Part shown: positions 41,788-51,790 of the stretch, in pieces
How positions within the stretch are numbered: the stretch's first letter is position 1
How the letters are laid out: the number at the start of each line of letters is the position of its first letter
Assembly (NCBI RefSeq): GCF_003369925.1
Contig: NZ_LARY01000001.1
Location: forward strand, 868,001-932,000
DNA from: Listeria kieliensis
Lineage (GTDB): Bacteria > Bacillota > Bacilli > Lactobacillales > Listeriaceae
Reading direction: 5' to 3'
DNA length: 64,000 nt
Position numbers and translations under genes: made by a program
Notes under the pieces: model-generated
What the model was told of the DNA's origin: nothing
The model's database searches: none
Seen by the model: the letters and a program-made list of their open reading frames with translations, nothing else

Positions 41788-41892
41788 AGCAAACACCTCG
41801 AATTTTCATCATTTAAACACCAAAGTTATTATAACGTATTTCTAAGGACCATGAAAGCTTTTTCTTAAAAAAACGCCTCTTTTATAGTACAG

Positions 41893-41910
41893 ATTATTTT
41901 TAAAAATAAT
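41893..41910. promoter_or_regulatory. AT-only palindrome upstream of ytxK
   Basis: ATTATTTTTAAAAATAAT is a perfect 18-base palindrome between the tpx terminator and ytxK, near a TACTAT/TATAAA -10-like stretch. It could be part of the ytxK promoter or a chance AT-rich repeat. Confidence 0.3.
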
Positions 41911-41913
41911 ACA

Positions 41914-41950
41914 GAAAAAAACTTCCCGTTAAACACGAGAAGCTTTTTCT
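41914..41950 (-). terminator. Terminator of tpx
   Basis: AAAAAGCTTCTCG facing CGGGAAGTTTTTTT on the minus strand with one mismatch, followed by T residues. Confidence 0.82.
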
Positions 41951-41956
41951 CTATCA

Positions 41957-42454
41957 TCATGCTTGTTTAGCAGCTGCAATAGCTTTTTCATAATCAGGAT
42001 GATTCGTTCCCTCACTCACATATTCTACGTAAACAATTTTACCTGCAGCGTCCACGACAAACACAGAGCGTGCAAGCAACCTCAATTCTTCCATAACCAC
42101 ACCGTAAGCTTTCCCAAAAGAAAGATCTTTATGGTCAGAAAGTGTGATTACGTGGTCAAGACCAGAAGCTGCACACCAATTTTTTTGTGCGAAAGGTAAA
42201 TCTACTGAGATAGTTAAAACTACCGTATTCACTAAACTCCCGGCTTCTTCATTAAACCGACGTGTTTGTGCCGAACAAACGCTTGTATCAATCGAAGGAA
42301 CAACACTCAAAATGCGTACCTTGCCATCGTAATCATGCAGAGAAACGGGCTTAAGATCGTTATTTAAAACCGTAAAATCCGGTGCCTGATTTCCAACTTT
42401 TTGTTCCGTCCCAAGAAGCGTCATTTTTTCACCTTTAAAAGTAACATTAGCCAT
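41957..42454 (-). CDS. tpx: Thiol peroxidase (atypical 2-Cys peroxiredoxin)
   Basis: Tpx reduces peroxides using thioredoxin. The peroxidatic cysteine is C60 in [12 protein letters not shown] and the resolving cysteine is C94 in KNWCAASGL. The 165 residues are normal. The frame extends 22 codons upstream, but a strong GGAGGAGG precedes the ATG at 42454. It is monocistronic, with a terminator downstream, and divergent from nadK. Confidence 0.95.
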   Translation of the reverse strand: MANVTFKGEKMTLLGTEQKVGNQAPDFTVLNNDLKPVSLHDYDGKVRILSVVPSIDTSVCSAQTRRFNEEAGSLVNTVVLTISVDLPFAQKNWCAASGLDHVITLSDHKDLSFGKAYGVVMEELRLLARSVFVVDAAGKIVYVEYVSEGTNHPDYEKAIAAAKQA

Positions 42455-42605
42455 GCTGTCTCCTCCTCCAAATTCTTTCCTAGTTCCATTGTAGAAAAAA
42501 ATAACTATGAAAGCGAACAATCTGCCTCAATAATGTGAAAGGTAAATTTATAAAAAGCATGTTAAAATAAAAAAAGAAACGCTTTCTACAAAGGAGGACT
42601 CTAAA

Positions 42606-43406
42606 ATGTCTAATCAAATTTTCCACTTTTCATATCGTAAAACCGAAGAACTTCATCAAATTGCTAAAGATTTAAAAAAACTTGCAGTAGATTATGGTTA
42701 CAAGCTTACGGAAGATTATACAAAAGCTACTGTCATCATTAGTATCGGTGGAGATGGTGCATTTTTGAAATCCGTTCGCGAAACACATTTTCGTCAAGAC
42801 TGTTTATATGCTGGAATCGCCTTAACGGAACAGCTTGGACAATATTGTGACTTTCACATTCATCAGCTCGAAGAAATTATGAAAGCTGCATCGGACGAGC
42901 GTTGGCTAGTTAGACGTTACCCAACTATTCATGGCACGGTCAACAATACGAAAGCTTTTTATGTCCTCAACGAATTTAATATCCGTTCTTCGATTATTCG
43001 GACACTCACGATGGATATTTTTATTAATGAGCGACATTTTGAAACTTTCAGAGGAGATGGTATGGTGATTGCAACTCCAACTGGAAGTACTGCCTATAAT
43101 AAGTCCGTTAACGGTGCGATCATTGATCCACTTCTTCCTTCTATGCAAGTTAGCGAACTAGCTTCTTTAAACAATAACCGATTCCGAACGCTTGGATCTT
43201 CTTTTGTTTTGAGCCCCAAGCGTAAACTGCATATTAAAATTGGTTCTGATGAGAACAATGAATTCCCACTCATTGGAATGGATAGCGAAGCACTTAGCAT
43301 CCAGCACGTCCATGACATTCATCTCGAAGTGGGTGACCGGTTCATCAATATCATTAAATTACCTGATAACTCCTTCTGGGATAAAGTCAAACGAAATTTT
43401 CTTTAA
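42606..43406 (+). CDS. nadK: NAD kinase
   Basis: NadK phosphorylates NAD to NADP. The catalytic GGDG is at residues 48-51, and TPTGSTAYNKSVNGAI is the second conserved motif. The 266-residue product matches the short Listeria paralogue. AAAGGAGG precedes the ATG. Just upstream of the ribosome site is AGAAA-CGC-TTTCT, a small dyad with a 10/14 cre match. Divergent from tpx and convergent with gtrA across a shared terminator. Confidence 0.95.
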   Translation: MSNQIFHFSYRKTEELHQIAKDLKKLAVDYGYKLTEDYTKATVIISIGGDGAFLKSVRETHFRQDCLYAGIALTEQLGQYCDFHIHQLEEIMKAASDERWLVRRYPTIHGTVNNTKAFYVLNEFNIRSSIIRTLTMDIFINERHFETFRGDGMVIATPTGSTAYNKSVNGAIIDPLLPSMQVSELASLNNNRFRTLGSSFVLSPKRKLHIKIGSDENNEFPLIGMDSEALSIQHVHDIHLEVGDRFINIIKLPDNSFWDKVKRNFL

Positions 43407-43453
43407 ATAAAAAACTCGAAGCCCTTTAATTGCGGTTTCGAGTTTTTTATTTA
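43405..43453. terminator. Bidirectional terminator between nadK and gtrA
   Basis: AAATAAAAAACTCGAA pairs with TTCGAGTTTTTTATTT around a 17-base loop containing its own short stem; tracts on both sides allow use in either direction. Confidence 0.85.
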
Positions 43454-43470
43454 GGCAAGAACCTAAGCTA

Positions 43471-43914
43471 TTATTTTTTTCGGATTTTGAAAATGATCCA
43501 TTTGCTGAATACATAATTCAAAACAAGTACAATCACATTCACCCAGATTTTCGACCAAGTTTCATTTACGTTTAGCATACTAATAAAGACTACCATCATC
43601 AGCATATCAACTAAATACGTTAAAAATCGGAAGCCGAAAAAAGAAGTAGCTTCTCGAAGTTTATCTTTCCAAGATGGCGTATAGCTCTCGAATACATATT
43701 TTTTATTTGACAGATATGCAAACAACACGGATAAAATCCAAGCGATTGTATTGGCAATTCGGTAGTCCCAATTTAGGAAGGACGCAAAAAACCAAAAGCT
43801 CACAATATTGATCAGCGTTGTGATTCCCCCCATTACAAGGTACATCATAACGCTGTGTACATTTTCCGTATACCAAGGAATCGTATTAATTAACCACTGC
43901 TTTAATTTTTCCAT
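43471..43914 (-). CDS. GtrA-like flippase family membrane protein
   Basis: The 147-residue protein has four hydrophobic helices (VMMYLVMGGITTLINIVSFWFF, IANTIAWILSVLFAYLSNKKYVF, FRFLTYLVDMLMMVVFIS, IWVNVIVLVLNYVFSKWIIF), the GtrA fold. Members help move lipid-linked sugars for cell-envelope glycosylation, but no glycosyltransferase is nearby. The start at 43914 has only a weak AGAGAG ribosome site and lies 19 bases after thiI, suggesting coupling to that operon. Confidence 0.85.
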   Translation of the reverse strand: MEKLKQWLINTIPWYTENVHSVMMYLVMGGITTLINIVSFWFFASFLNWDYRIANTIAWILSVLFAYLSNKKYVFESYTPSWKDKLREATSFFGFRFLTYLVDMLMMVVFISMLNVNETWSKIWVNVIVLVLNYVFSKWIIFKIRKK

Positions 43915-43933
43915 TCTCGTCTCTCTTTCTGGA

Positions 43934-45145
43934 TTAAAATAAGTCTTTGAACTCATCCTTTATTGTTTGTTCTTGTGCCACGTCGACAGAAAAGGTTTCA
44001 ACATTTTGTAGAGCTTGTTCGACTAAACTCGAAAAATCAATGAAACTTTCATAGTATTTTACTTTATCCAATTTTGGTTTAGTTTTTGGAGCCGCTGGCG
44101 TAAAAATCGTGCAGCAATCTTCGAATGGTTGGATAGAAAGCTCAAACGTATCAATAGATTTTGCAATATCAATGATTTCATTTTTATCCATCGTGACAAC
44201 AGGACGAATAATAGGTGTCTTAGTGACGTCATTAATCGCTAGCATACTTTCTAGTGTTTGACTAGCAACCTGTCCCAGACTTTCTCCATTTACGATCGCA
44301 AGAGCATTTCTTTTCTTGCGAAGTTGGTCTGTAATTTGTAGCATCAACCGCCTCGTCACTGTCATCACATATCCCTCAGGAATCTGTTTTTTAATCATTT
44401 CTTGGATTTCAGTAAATGGTACTATATGCATCTGTACTTGCCCACTGTATTTCGCAATTTTCCGTGCCAAATCAATCGCTTTTTGCTTAGCTTGTTCACT
44501 TGTATATGGCGGACTATGGAAATGAACAGCTTCTACTTCTACTCCTCGCTTCATTGCTAAATAACCTGCTACAGGACTATCAATGCCACCTGATAACATT
44601 AACATGGCTTTTCCTGATGAACTAACTGGCAGACCTCCAGCACCTTGAATAATTTGTGAAGAAAGGAAAACCCCATCCGCACGAACTTCGACATTCAACT
44701 TGATATCTGGTTGTTTGACATTGACCGAAAGATCAGAAATTCGGCGTAAAACAGCCGCCCCAATTTCCTTGTTTAACTCATTTGAATCAAGTGGGAAATC
44801 TCGATAACCTCTCCTTGCAGCTACTTTAAAAGTGCCACCTGGCTGATGAGAATCGCTCACAAGCTGATAAGCAGCTTCTTTTACTGCCTCAACATCTAGC
44901 TCTGTTTTGATAACCGGACTGAAAGATTGAATCCCGAAAATTGATTTTAGTCGTTCTAACACTTCTTGCACAGGTGCTCCATTTAAAAACAATTGCATTC
45001 GGTCTCGTTCACCATGAACGGTTATATTTGGCATATCTTTTACAACACGTCTTACATTCGATGCAAGTCTTGCGACAAATTGCTTACGATTTTTTCCTTT
45101 TGTTGATAGTTCTCCATAACGGATTAAAATACGTTCAAATTCCAA
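43934..45145 (-). CDS. thiI: tRNA 4-thiouridine synthase ThiI
   Basis: ThiI inserts sulfur into U8 of tRNAs and can take part in thiazole synthesis. It has an N-terminal ferredoxin-like plus THUMP region and the PP-loop LSGGIDSPVAGY. At 403 residues it lacks the C-terminal rhodanese domain of E. coli ThiI, as in other Bacilli, and would receive sulfur directly from the partner desulfurase. The start is TTG, directly after the iscS stop (TAATTG), so the genes are coupled. Confidence 0.95.
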   Translation of the reverse strand: MEFERILIRYGELSTKGKNRKQFVARLASNVRRVVKDMPNITVHGERDRMQLFLNGAPVQEVLERLKSIFGIQSFSPVIKTELDVEAVKEAAYQLVSDSHQPGGTFKVAARRGYRDFPLDSNELNKEIGAAVLRRISDLSVNVKQPDIKLNVEVRADGVFLSSQIIQGAGGLPVSSSGKAMLMLSGGIDSPVAGYLAMKRGVEVEAVHFHSPPYTSEQAKQKAIDLARKIAKYSGQVQMHIVPFTEIQEMIKKQIPEGYVMTVTRRLMLQITDQLRKKRNALAIVNGESLGQVASQTLESMLAINDVTKTPIIRPVVTMDKNEIIDIAKSIDTFELSIQPFEDCCTIFTPAAPKTKPKLDKVKYYESFIDFSSLVEQALQNVETFSVDVAQEQTIKDEFKDLF

Positions 45146-46279
45146 TTATTTCACCACTTCATTTATTTTTTCGATTACTTCCTGAAGAGCACCAATAAAC
45201 TGTTCTGCTTCAGAAAGTGTATTTTCGTAGCTTAAACTAATTCGGATTGCTCCAGTCGCTTCTTCATCAGAAACACCCATCGCTTTTAAGGTACTACTTG
45301 CTAGTTTGGCTTTTGAGGAACAAGCACTTGTTGTAGAAACAAAAATTTCCTTTTGTTCAAGCGCATGGACCAACACTTCCCCGCGATGACCACTTGCGGA
45401 AAGACAAAGAATATGAGGGGCAATGCTAGCTTTCTGAGAGTGAATACGAATTCCCTTCATTTGCTCAAGCTCTTGTAATAAATAATCCCGAATTGCGAGT
45501 ACTTGTTTCAGCTTATTTGTTTTTTCAGCAAAAGTCAGCCGCAGTGCTTTTGCTAAAGCAACTGCTCCAGCTGTATTTTCAGTTCCACTGCGTATCCCTC
45601 CTTCTTGTCCACCTCCAAGTATTTCAGGGTGAAGTTCGACCCCTTTTTTCTTATAAAGTAATCCTGTACCGCGTAATCCATGTAATTTGTGTCCAGAAAT
45701 CGACAATAAATCTATGCTGTTCATTTCAAGTTCACACATTCCCATCCCTTGGATATTATCCACATGAAAAAAAGCTTGATGCGCGCGTAATCGATGACCA
45801 ATTTCCTGAACAGGCTGAACGCTTCCTACTTCGTTATTTACATGCATCATCGATACAAGGATCGTGTCTTTACGTAAGGCTTGTTCAAAGTCATGGACTC
45901 GAACCACTCCATTTTCATCGACAGGGAGATAAGTCACTGTAAACCCATCTTTTTCAAGTTCTCGCATAACTTCCTTTATAGAAGGATGCTCAATTTGTGT
46001 TGTAATTAAGTGTTTTCCTCTATTTTTATAGCGGTAAGCAATTCCTTTTAAAGCCAAATTGTTACTTTCCGTTCCACCGGATGTAAAAATAAGTTCATCA
46101 CTCCGCACTTTAAGTAGCTGGGCAATTTGTTTTCTTGCCTCTTCATGTAACTCTCGAACCTTTTGACCAAAAGCATGTAATGAGGAAGGATTGGCAAAAT
46201 AGCGGCTTGCTACTTTTGTATAGGTTTCCAAAACAGCAGAGTAGGGTTTCGTTGTTGCGCTATTATCTAAATAAATCAT
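45146..46279 (-). CDS. Cysteine desulfurase (NifS/IscS family, NifZ-like)
   Basis: This PLP enzyme takes sulfur from cysteine. The PLP lysine is in SISGHKLHGLRG and the persulfide cysteine is in STTSACSSK. The N-terminal IYLDNSATTKP and TSGGTESNNLALKG are typical. The protein has 377 residues. AGGAGG precedes the ATG. In B. subtilis the equivalent nifZ-thiI pair serves 4-thiouridine synthesis; adjacency to thiI supports the same role. Confidence 0.94.
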   Translation of the reverse strand: MIYLDNSATTKPYSAVLETYTKVASRYFANPSSLHAFGQKVRELHEEARKQIAQLLKVRSDELIFTSGGTESNNLALKGIAYRYKNRGKHLITTQIEHPSIKEVMRELEKDGFTVTYLPVDENGVVRVHDFEQALRKDTILVSMMHVNNEVGSVQPVQEIGHRLRAHQAFFHVDNIQGMGMCELEMNSIDLLSISGHKLHGLRGTGLLYKKKGVELHPEILGGGQEGGIRSGTENTAGAVALAKALRLTFAEKTNKLKQVLAIRDYLLQELEQMKGIRIHSQKASIAPHILCLSASGHRGEVLVHALEQKEIFVSTTSACSSKAKLASSTLKAMGVSDEEATGAIRISLSYENTLSEAEQFIGALQEVIEKINEVVK

Positions 46280-46349
46280 GACTAAAAGCCGCCTCCTAAA
46301 AGTTTTCCTTTCCTATTTTAACATAAGCTGTCAAGCGTGCAAAAGAAAG

Positions 46350-46376
46350 GACGCAGGTTTCAATCCACCTGCGCCG
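46350..46376 (-). terminator. Terminator of ezrA
   Basis: CGCAGGT and ACCTGCG pair around an eight-base loop, followed on the minus strand by CCTTTCTTTT. Confidence 0.75.
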
Positions 46377-46379
46377 TTC

Positions 46380-48089
46380 TTATTCGTTTTCACTTGATTG
46401 CTCAAATGCCTTTTCAATCTTTTTAAATGCACTCGGCTCAACCTTTTCAAGTGCAGTCACAGCAATTTCTAAGGCTTTTTTATAATTGTAATCTCCATAA
46501 AAGTGTCGTTCAGCTTTATTCAGGCTTTCCGCAAGCTCTGGATAGTCCATTCTGTAGCGGTTCGAATACTGAATTACAGCTTCAACAAATTTAGCATTTT
46601 CCAAAATATCCTCGGCTTTTTCTTGTAGATGTACCAAATCTTCTTTAGCGATTTGCTGATTTTTCGTCACTGATTTAATATTCAGCGGGCGTTCGATCAA
46701 AGATTGCTCCATATTTTCTACTGAATTTAAGAAATGCTCTTGTAGTGCAGAAAATTCTTCTGGAATACCAGGCAAGCGAGCTCGTGTTAAATTTCGCTCA
46801 ATTTGATTACAAATTCGCTTCATTTCATCTGCATCTTCTCTTGCTTCTAACTCATCTTTCCGAAGTGAGCGCAAATCTTCTGCAATCGCATCTTGTTTCT
46901 CTGCAATTTCTGCAACTTCAGCTTCAATTTCGCGAAGTGTGTCTTGCATTGCTGAATAGGCAATGGCTGCTTCCTTTTGCAATGCGCTGATACGAGCGAA
47001 GTTTTCTTTTTGTTCAGTAAGAGAGGCTTGTGTTTTCAAATAAGCCGCCAGCTCTTCCTCGGAAATATGATAAGTTGCTTTAACTTCTGTAATTTGTTTA
47101 GAAAGTTTTTCCGAAACTTGTTCTTGCTTTTCGAGTTTCTCTGCAATTTTTTCTTTATTTTCAAGAATAAACGACCGAGCATGAACTTCGCCTTCTAGTG
47201 TATCATAGAGCAAATCAGTTTCCACCTTGGCTTCTTCAATTAAAGATTCAGCTGCATCAATTTCACGATGCATCAATTTTTCTTTCATTTTTTCTGTTTG
47301 GTCTTTCAGCCGTTCAATTTCTTTTTGAATACCCAATTGTTCTAAGTAATAGCCTTCAGCAAGCATTTCCGCATAACCAGCTTCAAGTTTCACGAGTTCA
47401 CTTGGAACCGTACTTTCAACTTCAAGCAGAAGTTTAGGAGTTCGCTCCATTTCTTCATCTAACAAAGTGATTTTTTTCTTAGTTGCCATAATCACTTCTC
47501 GAGCTTCAAGATGATCGCCTTGGTCAGTTAGCGCATCATAGTGATTAATTTCCGCTTGAATCTCATCTAACTCCTGCTCAAAGGCTTTTTGCGCCTTTCC
47601 AAGTTTAAAACCATGCGTCAAAATAAAGCGTCTCAATTCTGCTAATTTTTCTTTTGTCGCGCGACTTTCCAGAGCATTTTTCTCTTCACTTGCTAATAGT
47701 TCTCTTAGCCCGCTTAAAATTTGATTGATTTGATTTTCGATCGTGACAAGCATTTGTTCTAAATCATTTTCATCTTGAGTGGCAGACCCAAACCGGTAAT
47801 GATTGACGTTCATTTCCGCATTTAAAAGCACTTCTTCTACGTCAGGAAACAATCTTGTTGATATTTCGTCCCAAGAACTGCGCCAAGACTCAAATAATTT
47901 TTCTGTTTGCCCAGTCAACTTTAATTTTTTCACTTTCGAAAGTTCATCGATTACCGGAAGATCGCGCAAACGTTCACACTTTGCTTCTAGTTCCCCAATC
48001 CTTGTCGAATGTTTCTTTTTCAGCCAATATCCGGTACCAAAAAGGGCGATGATCACCACGATAAAACCGATTAAAATATAGTAAAACAT
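46380..48089 (-). CDS. ezrA: Septation ring formation regulator EzrA
   Basis: EzrA is a membrane-anchored negative regulator of FtsZ assembly and links division to wall synthesis. A single N-terminal helix (YILIGFIVVIIALFGTGYWL, residues 4-23) is followed by a very long coiled coil rich in Glu, Lys and Leu up to residue 569. GGGAGG precedes the ATG. It is flanked by its own terminator and is divergent from msrC. Confidence 0.95.
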   Translation of the reverse strand: MFYYILIGFIVVIIALFGTGYWLKKKHSTRIGELEAKCERLRDLPVIDELSKVKKLKLTGQTEKLFESWRSSWDEISTRLFPDVEEVLLNAEMNVNHYRFGSATQDENDLEQMLVTIENQINQILSGLRELLASEEKNALESRATKEKLAELRRFILTHGFKLGKAQKAFEQELDEIQAEINHYDALTDQGDHLEAREVIMATKKKITLLDEEMERTPKLLLEVESTVPSELVKLEAGYAEMLAEGYYLEQLGIQKEIERLKDQTEKMKEKLMHREIDAAESLIEEAKVETDLLYDTLEGEVHARSFILENKEKIAEKLEKQEQVSEKLSKQITEVKATYHISEEELAAYLKTQASLTEQKENFARISALQKEAAIAYSAMQDTLREIEAEVAEIAEKQDAIAEDLRSLRKDELEAREDADEMKRICNQIERNLTRARLPGIPEEFSALQEHFLNSVENMEQSLIERPLNIKSVTKNQQIAKEDLVHLQEKAEDILENAKFVEAVIQYSNRYRMDYPELAESLNKAERHFYGDYNYKKALEIAVTALEKVEPSAFKKIEKAFEQSSENE

Positions 48090-48280
48090 TCAAAATCCTC
48101 CCATCTGCTTATTACCGATCCAACTAGTGTCTTTTTCTTTAATAAAAATAGATAAAGCCCTCTTTTATATTTTATCGGTATATGTACACAATACACATGG
48201 TCTATTTTACCACGATTTATAGAAATTTACTTCTCTCGCCTCATAAAAACTAAAAAAAGTTTTTGATCTTTTAGTTAAGC

Positions 48281-48297
48281 GGAGAATATGCTATAAT
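48281..48297 (+). promoter_or_regulatory. Extended -10 promoter for msrC
   Basis: TATGCTATAAT contains a TGn extension and a perfect TATAAT at 48292-48297; the -35 is weak. It lies about 38 bases before the GTG start. Confidence 0.6.
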
Positions 48298-48334
48298 TTG
48301 AGCAATTATTTTATATGAAAGTGGTGTTGTCAAA

Positions 48335-48823
48335 GTGATTGAAATCCCTAAATTTCAAGGAACGAAGCAAGAAAATTACGAACTTTGTTTAAAACAAGCC
48401 AAAGCCTTAATTAGCGGAGAAAAAAACAGCATTGCAAATTTAAGCAATCTTGCCGCTCTTTTAAATCAAGCGCTTGTCGATATCAATTGGGTCGGCTTTT
48501 ATCTATTCGAAAAGGAACATAATGAACTTGTTCTTGGTCCATTCCAAGGCCTTCCAGCTTGTATACGCATTCCACTCGGCAAAGGCGTATGTGGCAATGC
48601 AGCAAAAGATGAAAAAACTTACATTGTCCAAGATGTTAATGCTTTTCCGGGACACATCGCTTGTGATGCACAAAGTCGCTCTGAAATTGTCGTTCCACTT
48701 GTTTTAGAAGGGAAACTCATAGGTGTTCTTGACATTGATAGCCCCAATCTTAGTCGATTTGATGAAACTGACCAGTTTTATTTAGAACAAATTTGCGAGG
48801 CTCTTCTTGCTGAAATCCGTTGA
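48335..48823 (+). CDS. msrC: Free methionine-(R)-sulfoxide reductase (GAF domain)
   Basis: This GAF-fold enzyme reduces free methionine-R-sulfoxide. The three family cysteines are present: C76 in GLPACIRIP, C86 in GKGVCGNAA and C110 in GHIACDAQSRSEIVVP. Its 162 residues are normal. The start is GTG with GTGGTG about eight bases upstream and no ATG candidate. Its stop codon overlaps the -35 of the rpsD promoter. Confidence 0.92.
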   Translation: MIEIPKFQGTKQENYELCLKQAKALISGEKNSIANLSNLAALLNQALVDINWVGFYLFEKEHNELVLGPFQGLPACIRIPLGKGVCGNAAKDEKTYIVQDVNAFPGHIACDAQSRSEIVVPLVLEGKLIGVLDIDSPNLSRFDETDQFYLEQICEALLAEIR

Positions 48824-48849
48824 CAAATCAAGTGATTTTATACTATACT
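48820..48849 (+). promoter_or_regulatory. Promoter of rpsD
   Basis: A perfect TTGACA (48820-48825) is followed 18 bases later by TATACT (48844-48849). The promoter overlaps the end of msrC. Confidence 0.85.
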
Positions 48850-48855
48850 AGACTC

Positions 48856-49030
48856 TGTGTAAAACGCAGCTTGTATGAAAGCTGGGAAAAGATCGTTGTT
48901 TACCCCCGACTCTTGTCGTGGAATATTGTGTAACCCTGCGGCTGCTAAGGTGAAGATATTTGAAGGTGGACTGCCCTTTTTCTGCGTCATGCTCGTTTGT
49001 TTTTATGCTAAAAACAAATTAAAGGAGGAG
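48856..49030 (+). promoter_or_regulatory. Structured rpsD leader (S4 autoregulatory leader)
   Basis: About 180 bases of untranslated leader precede rpsD. It holds a hairpin near the 5' end (CGCAGCTT/AAGCTG), several G- and C-rich segments and no open frame with a ribosome site. In B. subtilis ribosomal protein S4 binds the rpsD leader to repress its translation; position and length fit that system. I did not derive the pseudoknot. Confidence 0.6.
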
Positions 49031-49037
49031 TCACTTA

Positions 49038-49640
49038 ATGGCTCGTTATACTGGTCCAAGCTGGAAAGTTTCCCGTCGTCTTGGGATTTCACTTTCTGGA
49101 ACTGGTAAAGAAATTGAGCGTCGTCCGTACGCTCCAGGACAACACGGTCCTAACCAACGTAAAAAAATGTCTGAATATGGTTTGCAACAAGCTGAAAAGC
49201 AAAAATTGCGTCATATGTATGGACTAACTGAACGTCAATTCAAAAACACGTTCAACAGAGCAGGAAAACTTCAAGGTAAACATGGTGAAAACTTCATGAT
49301 TCTCCTTGAACAACGTCTTGACAATGTTGTTTACCGTATGGGACTTGCTCGCACTCGTCGTGCTGCTCGTCAACTTGTAAATCACGGTCACATCACTGTT
49401 GATGGAAAACGCGTTGATATTCCTTCTTACCAACTTTCTGTTGGTCAAGTGGTTTCTGTTCGCGAAAAATCTGCTAAAAATTCGTCAATCGCTGAAAGTC
49501 TTGAAGTATCAAGCTTCGTGCCTGAATACGTGACATTTGACGCTGACAAACTTGAAGGTTCTTTAAACCGCCTTCCAGAACGTGCAGAACTTGCTGCTGA
49601 AATCAATGAAGCATTTATCGTTGAATTTTATTCTCGTTAA
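49038..49640 (+). CDS. rpsD: 30S ribosomal protein S4
   Basis: S4 is a primary 16S rRNA binding protein. The 200-residue Bacilli type starts [21 protein letters not shown] (first part shown) and has an S4 RNA-binding domain ([21 protein letters not shown]). AAAGGAGG precedes the ATG. It is monocistronic and ends in a strong terminator. Confidence 0.98.
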   Translation: MARYTGPSWKVSRRLGISLSGTGKEIERRPYAPGQHGPNQRKKMSEYGLQQAEKQKLRHMYGLTERQFKNTFNRAGKLQGKHGENFMILLEQRLDNVVYRMGLARTRRAARQLVNHGHITVDGKRVDIPSYQLSVGQVVSVREKSAKNSSIAESLEVSSFVPEYVTFDADKLEGSLNRLPERAELAAEINEAFIVEFYSR

Positions 49641-49659
49641 TCTTCATCACTATTTCAAA

Positions 49660-49696
49660 AAGAACCTTGCTCTTTGTAGCAAGGTTCTTTTCTTTT
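49660..49696 (+). terminator. Terminator of rpsD
   Basis: AAGAACCTTGCT pairs with AGCAAGGTTCTT around six bases and is followed by TTCTTTTTT. Confidence 0.92.
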
Positions 49697-49701
49697 TTAA
49701 A

Positions 49702-49736
49702 TGACAAATTTGTAAGCTCTCTTTATTGATTTGTCA
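49702..49736. repeat. Inverted repeat upstream of the yxeA-like gene
   Basis: TGACAAAT (49702-49709) faces ATTTGTCA (49729-49736) across 19 bases, with a GTCAC-CTGC-GTCAC direct repeat overlapping its right arm. It lies about 70-105 bases before yxeA, upstream of the -10-like TATACTATAAC. Possible operator; unassigned. Confidence 0.4.
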
Positions 49737-49807
49737 CCTGCGTCACATGAATTTGCTAAAAAAATCCTTTATACTATAACTATCTTGTAAAGAAAGAAGG
49801 CCAAACA

Positions 49808-50176
49808 ATGAAGAAAATGATTGCTGTAATAATCATTGTAGCCGTCATCATCCTTGGACTCGCATTTTCACTAGGCTATTATTTTACAAATTATAATCAT
49901 ATTGGAGCTGAGGACTACTATGTTGCCATTAAAAAAAATGGCAAACCCACAACAGAAAGAGATTCAAGTGGTCAGTCTTTTACTGACTATGCATATACCT
50001 TAACCGGTTATGATGAAAAAGGAAATGCCAAACAGCTCAAGTTCACTGCTCAAAAAAACCTACGTGTCGGAGCTTACTTGCACATCTACTATAAAAAAGG
50101 CAAAGGGGTAACCTCTTATGAAGAAGTTGCCAAAAAAGAGCTGCCTAAAAAAGCAGCAAACCAGTTAAATAACTAG
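49808..50176 (+). CDS. YxeA family (DUF1093) secreted or membrane-anchored protein
   Basis: The 122-residue protein has an N-terminal hydrophobic helix (MIAVIIIVAVIILGLAFSLG) and an outside domain of about 95 residues resembling YxeA: IGAEDYYVAIKKNGKP, YTLTGYDEKGNAK, and a C-terminal YLHIYYKKGKGVTSYEEV. YxeA proteins often accompany bacitracin-type stress transporters, but none is near. GAAGG precedes the ATG. Function unknown. Confidence 0.8.
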   Translation: MKKMIAVIIIVAVIILGLAFSLGYYFTNYNHIGAEDYYVAIKKNGKPTTERDSSGQSFTDYAYTLTGYDEKGNAKQLKFTAQKNLRVGAYLHIYYKKGKGVTSYEEVAKKELPKKAANQLNN

Positions 50177-50220
50177 AAAAAGAAGGAACGCTACAATAAA
50201 TTAGCGTTCCTTCTTTTTCA
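50176..50220. terminator. Bidirectional terminator between yxeA-like gene and tyrS
   Basis: AAAAAGAAGGAACGCTA pairs with TAGCGTTCCTTCTTTTT around a ten-base loop, giving tracts in both directions. Confidence 0.92.
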
Positions 50221-51507
<1,287 letters not shown>

Positions 51508-51511
51508 CTAA

Positions 51512-51745
51512 AAAAGCCCTCCGCTCTTATATAAGAGCGAAGGGACGTGTTTAAACGTGGTACCACCCAACTTTTCAACTTCATTCCATAACGGCTTCAA
51601 CCGTTCACACCATTTCCTGTGTGACTTGACTCCGGGATGTAATTCGATCCGTTTATATTTACCGATTTGCAGTAACCACCGGCTCTCTAAAAAAGGGATA
51701 AACAGTCTACTTCGTCCGTTCCTCGTCATTTACATTATTAAGCTA
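51512..51745 (-). promoter_or_regulatory. T-box riboswitch, tyrosine-type, upstream of tyrS
   Basis: The minus strand shows stem I sequence with AGAGAG-like and CCGGTGGTTACTGC elements, the T-box core TGGGTGGTACCACGTTT (+ strand 51553-51569), and a terminator GTCCCTTCGCTCTT/AAGAGCGGAGGGC with six T residues (51516-51546). TAC at 51639-51641 in GAATTACATCCC is the likely tyrosine specifier. This fills most of the gap between tyrS and ccpA. Confidence 0.9.
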
Positions 51746-51752
51746 TAATCTA

Positions 51753-51782
51753 TTTATAGCACAGAATTTTTCGATTCGTCAA
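51753..51782 (-). promoter_or_regulatory. Sigma-A promoter for tyrS leader
   Basis: TTGACG (51777-51782) and TATAAA (51753-51758), spacing 18, on the minus strand, beginning directly after the ccpA stop. No separate ccpA terminator is visible. Confidence 0.78.
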
Positions 51783-51790
51783 GCTACAAT

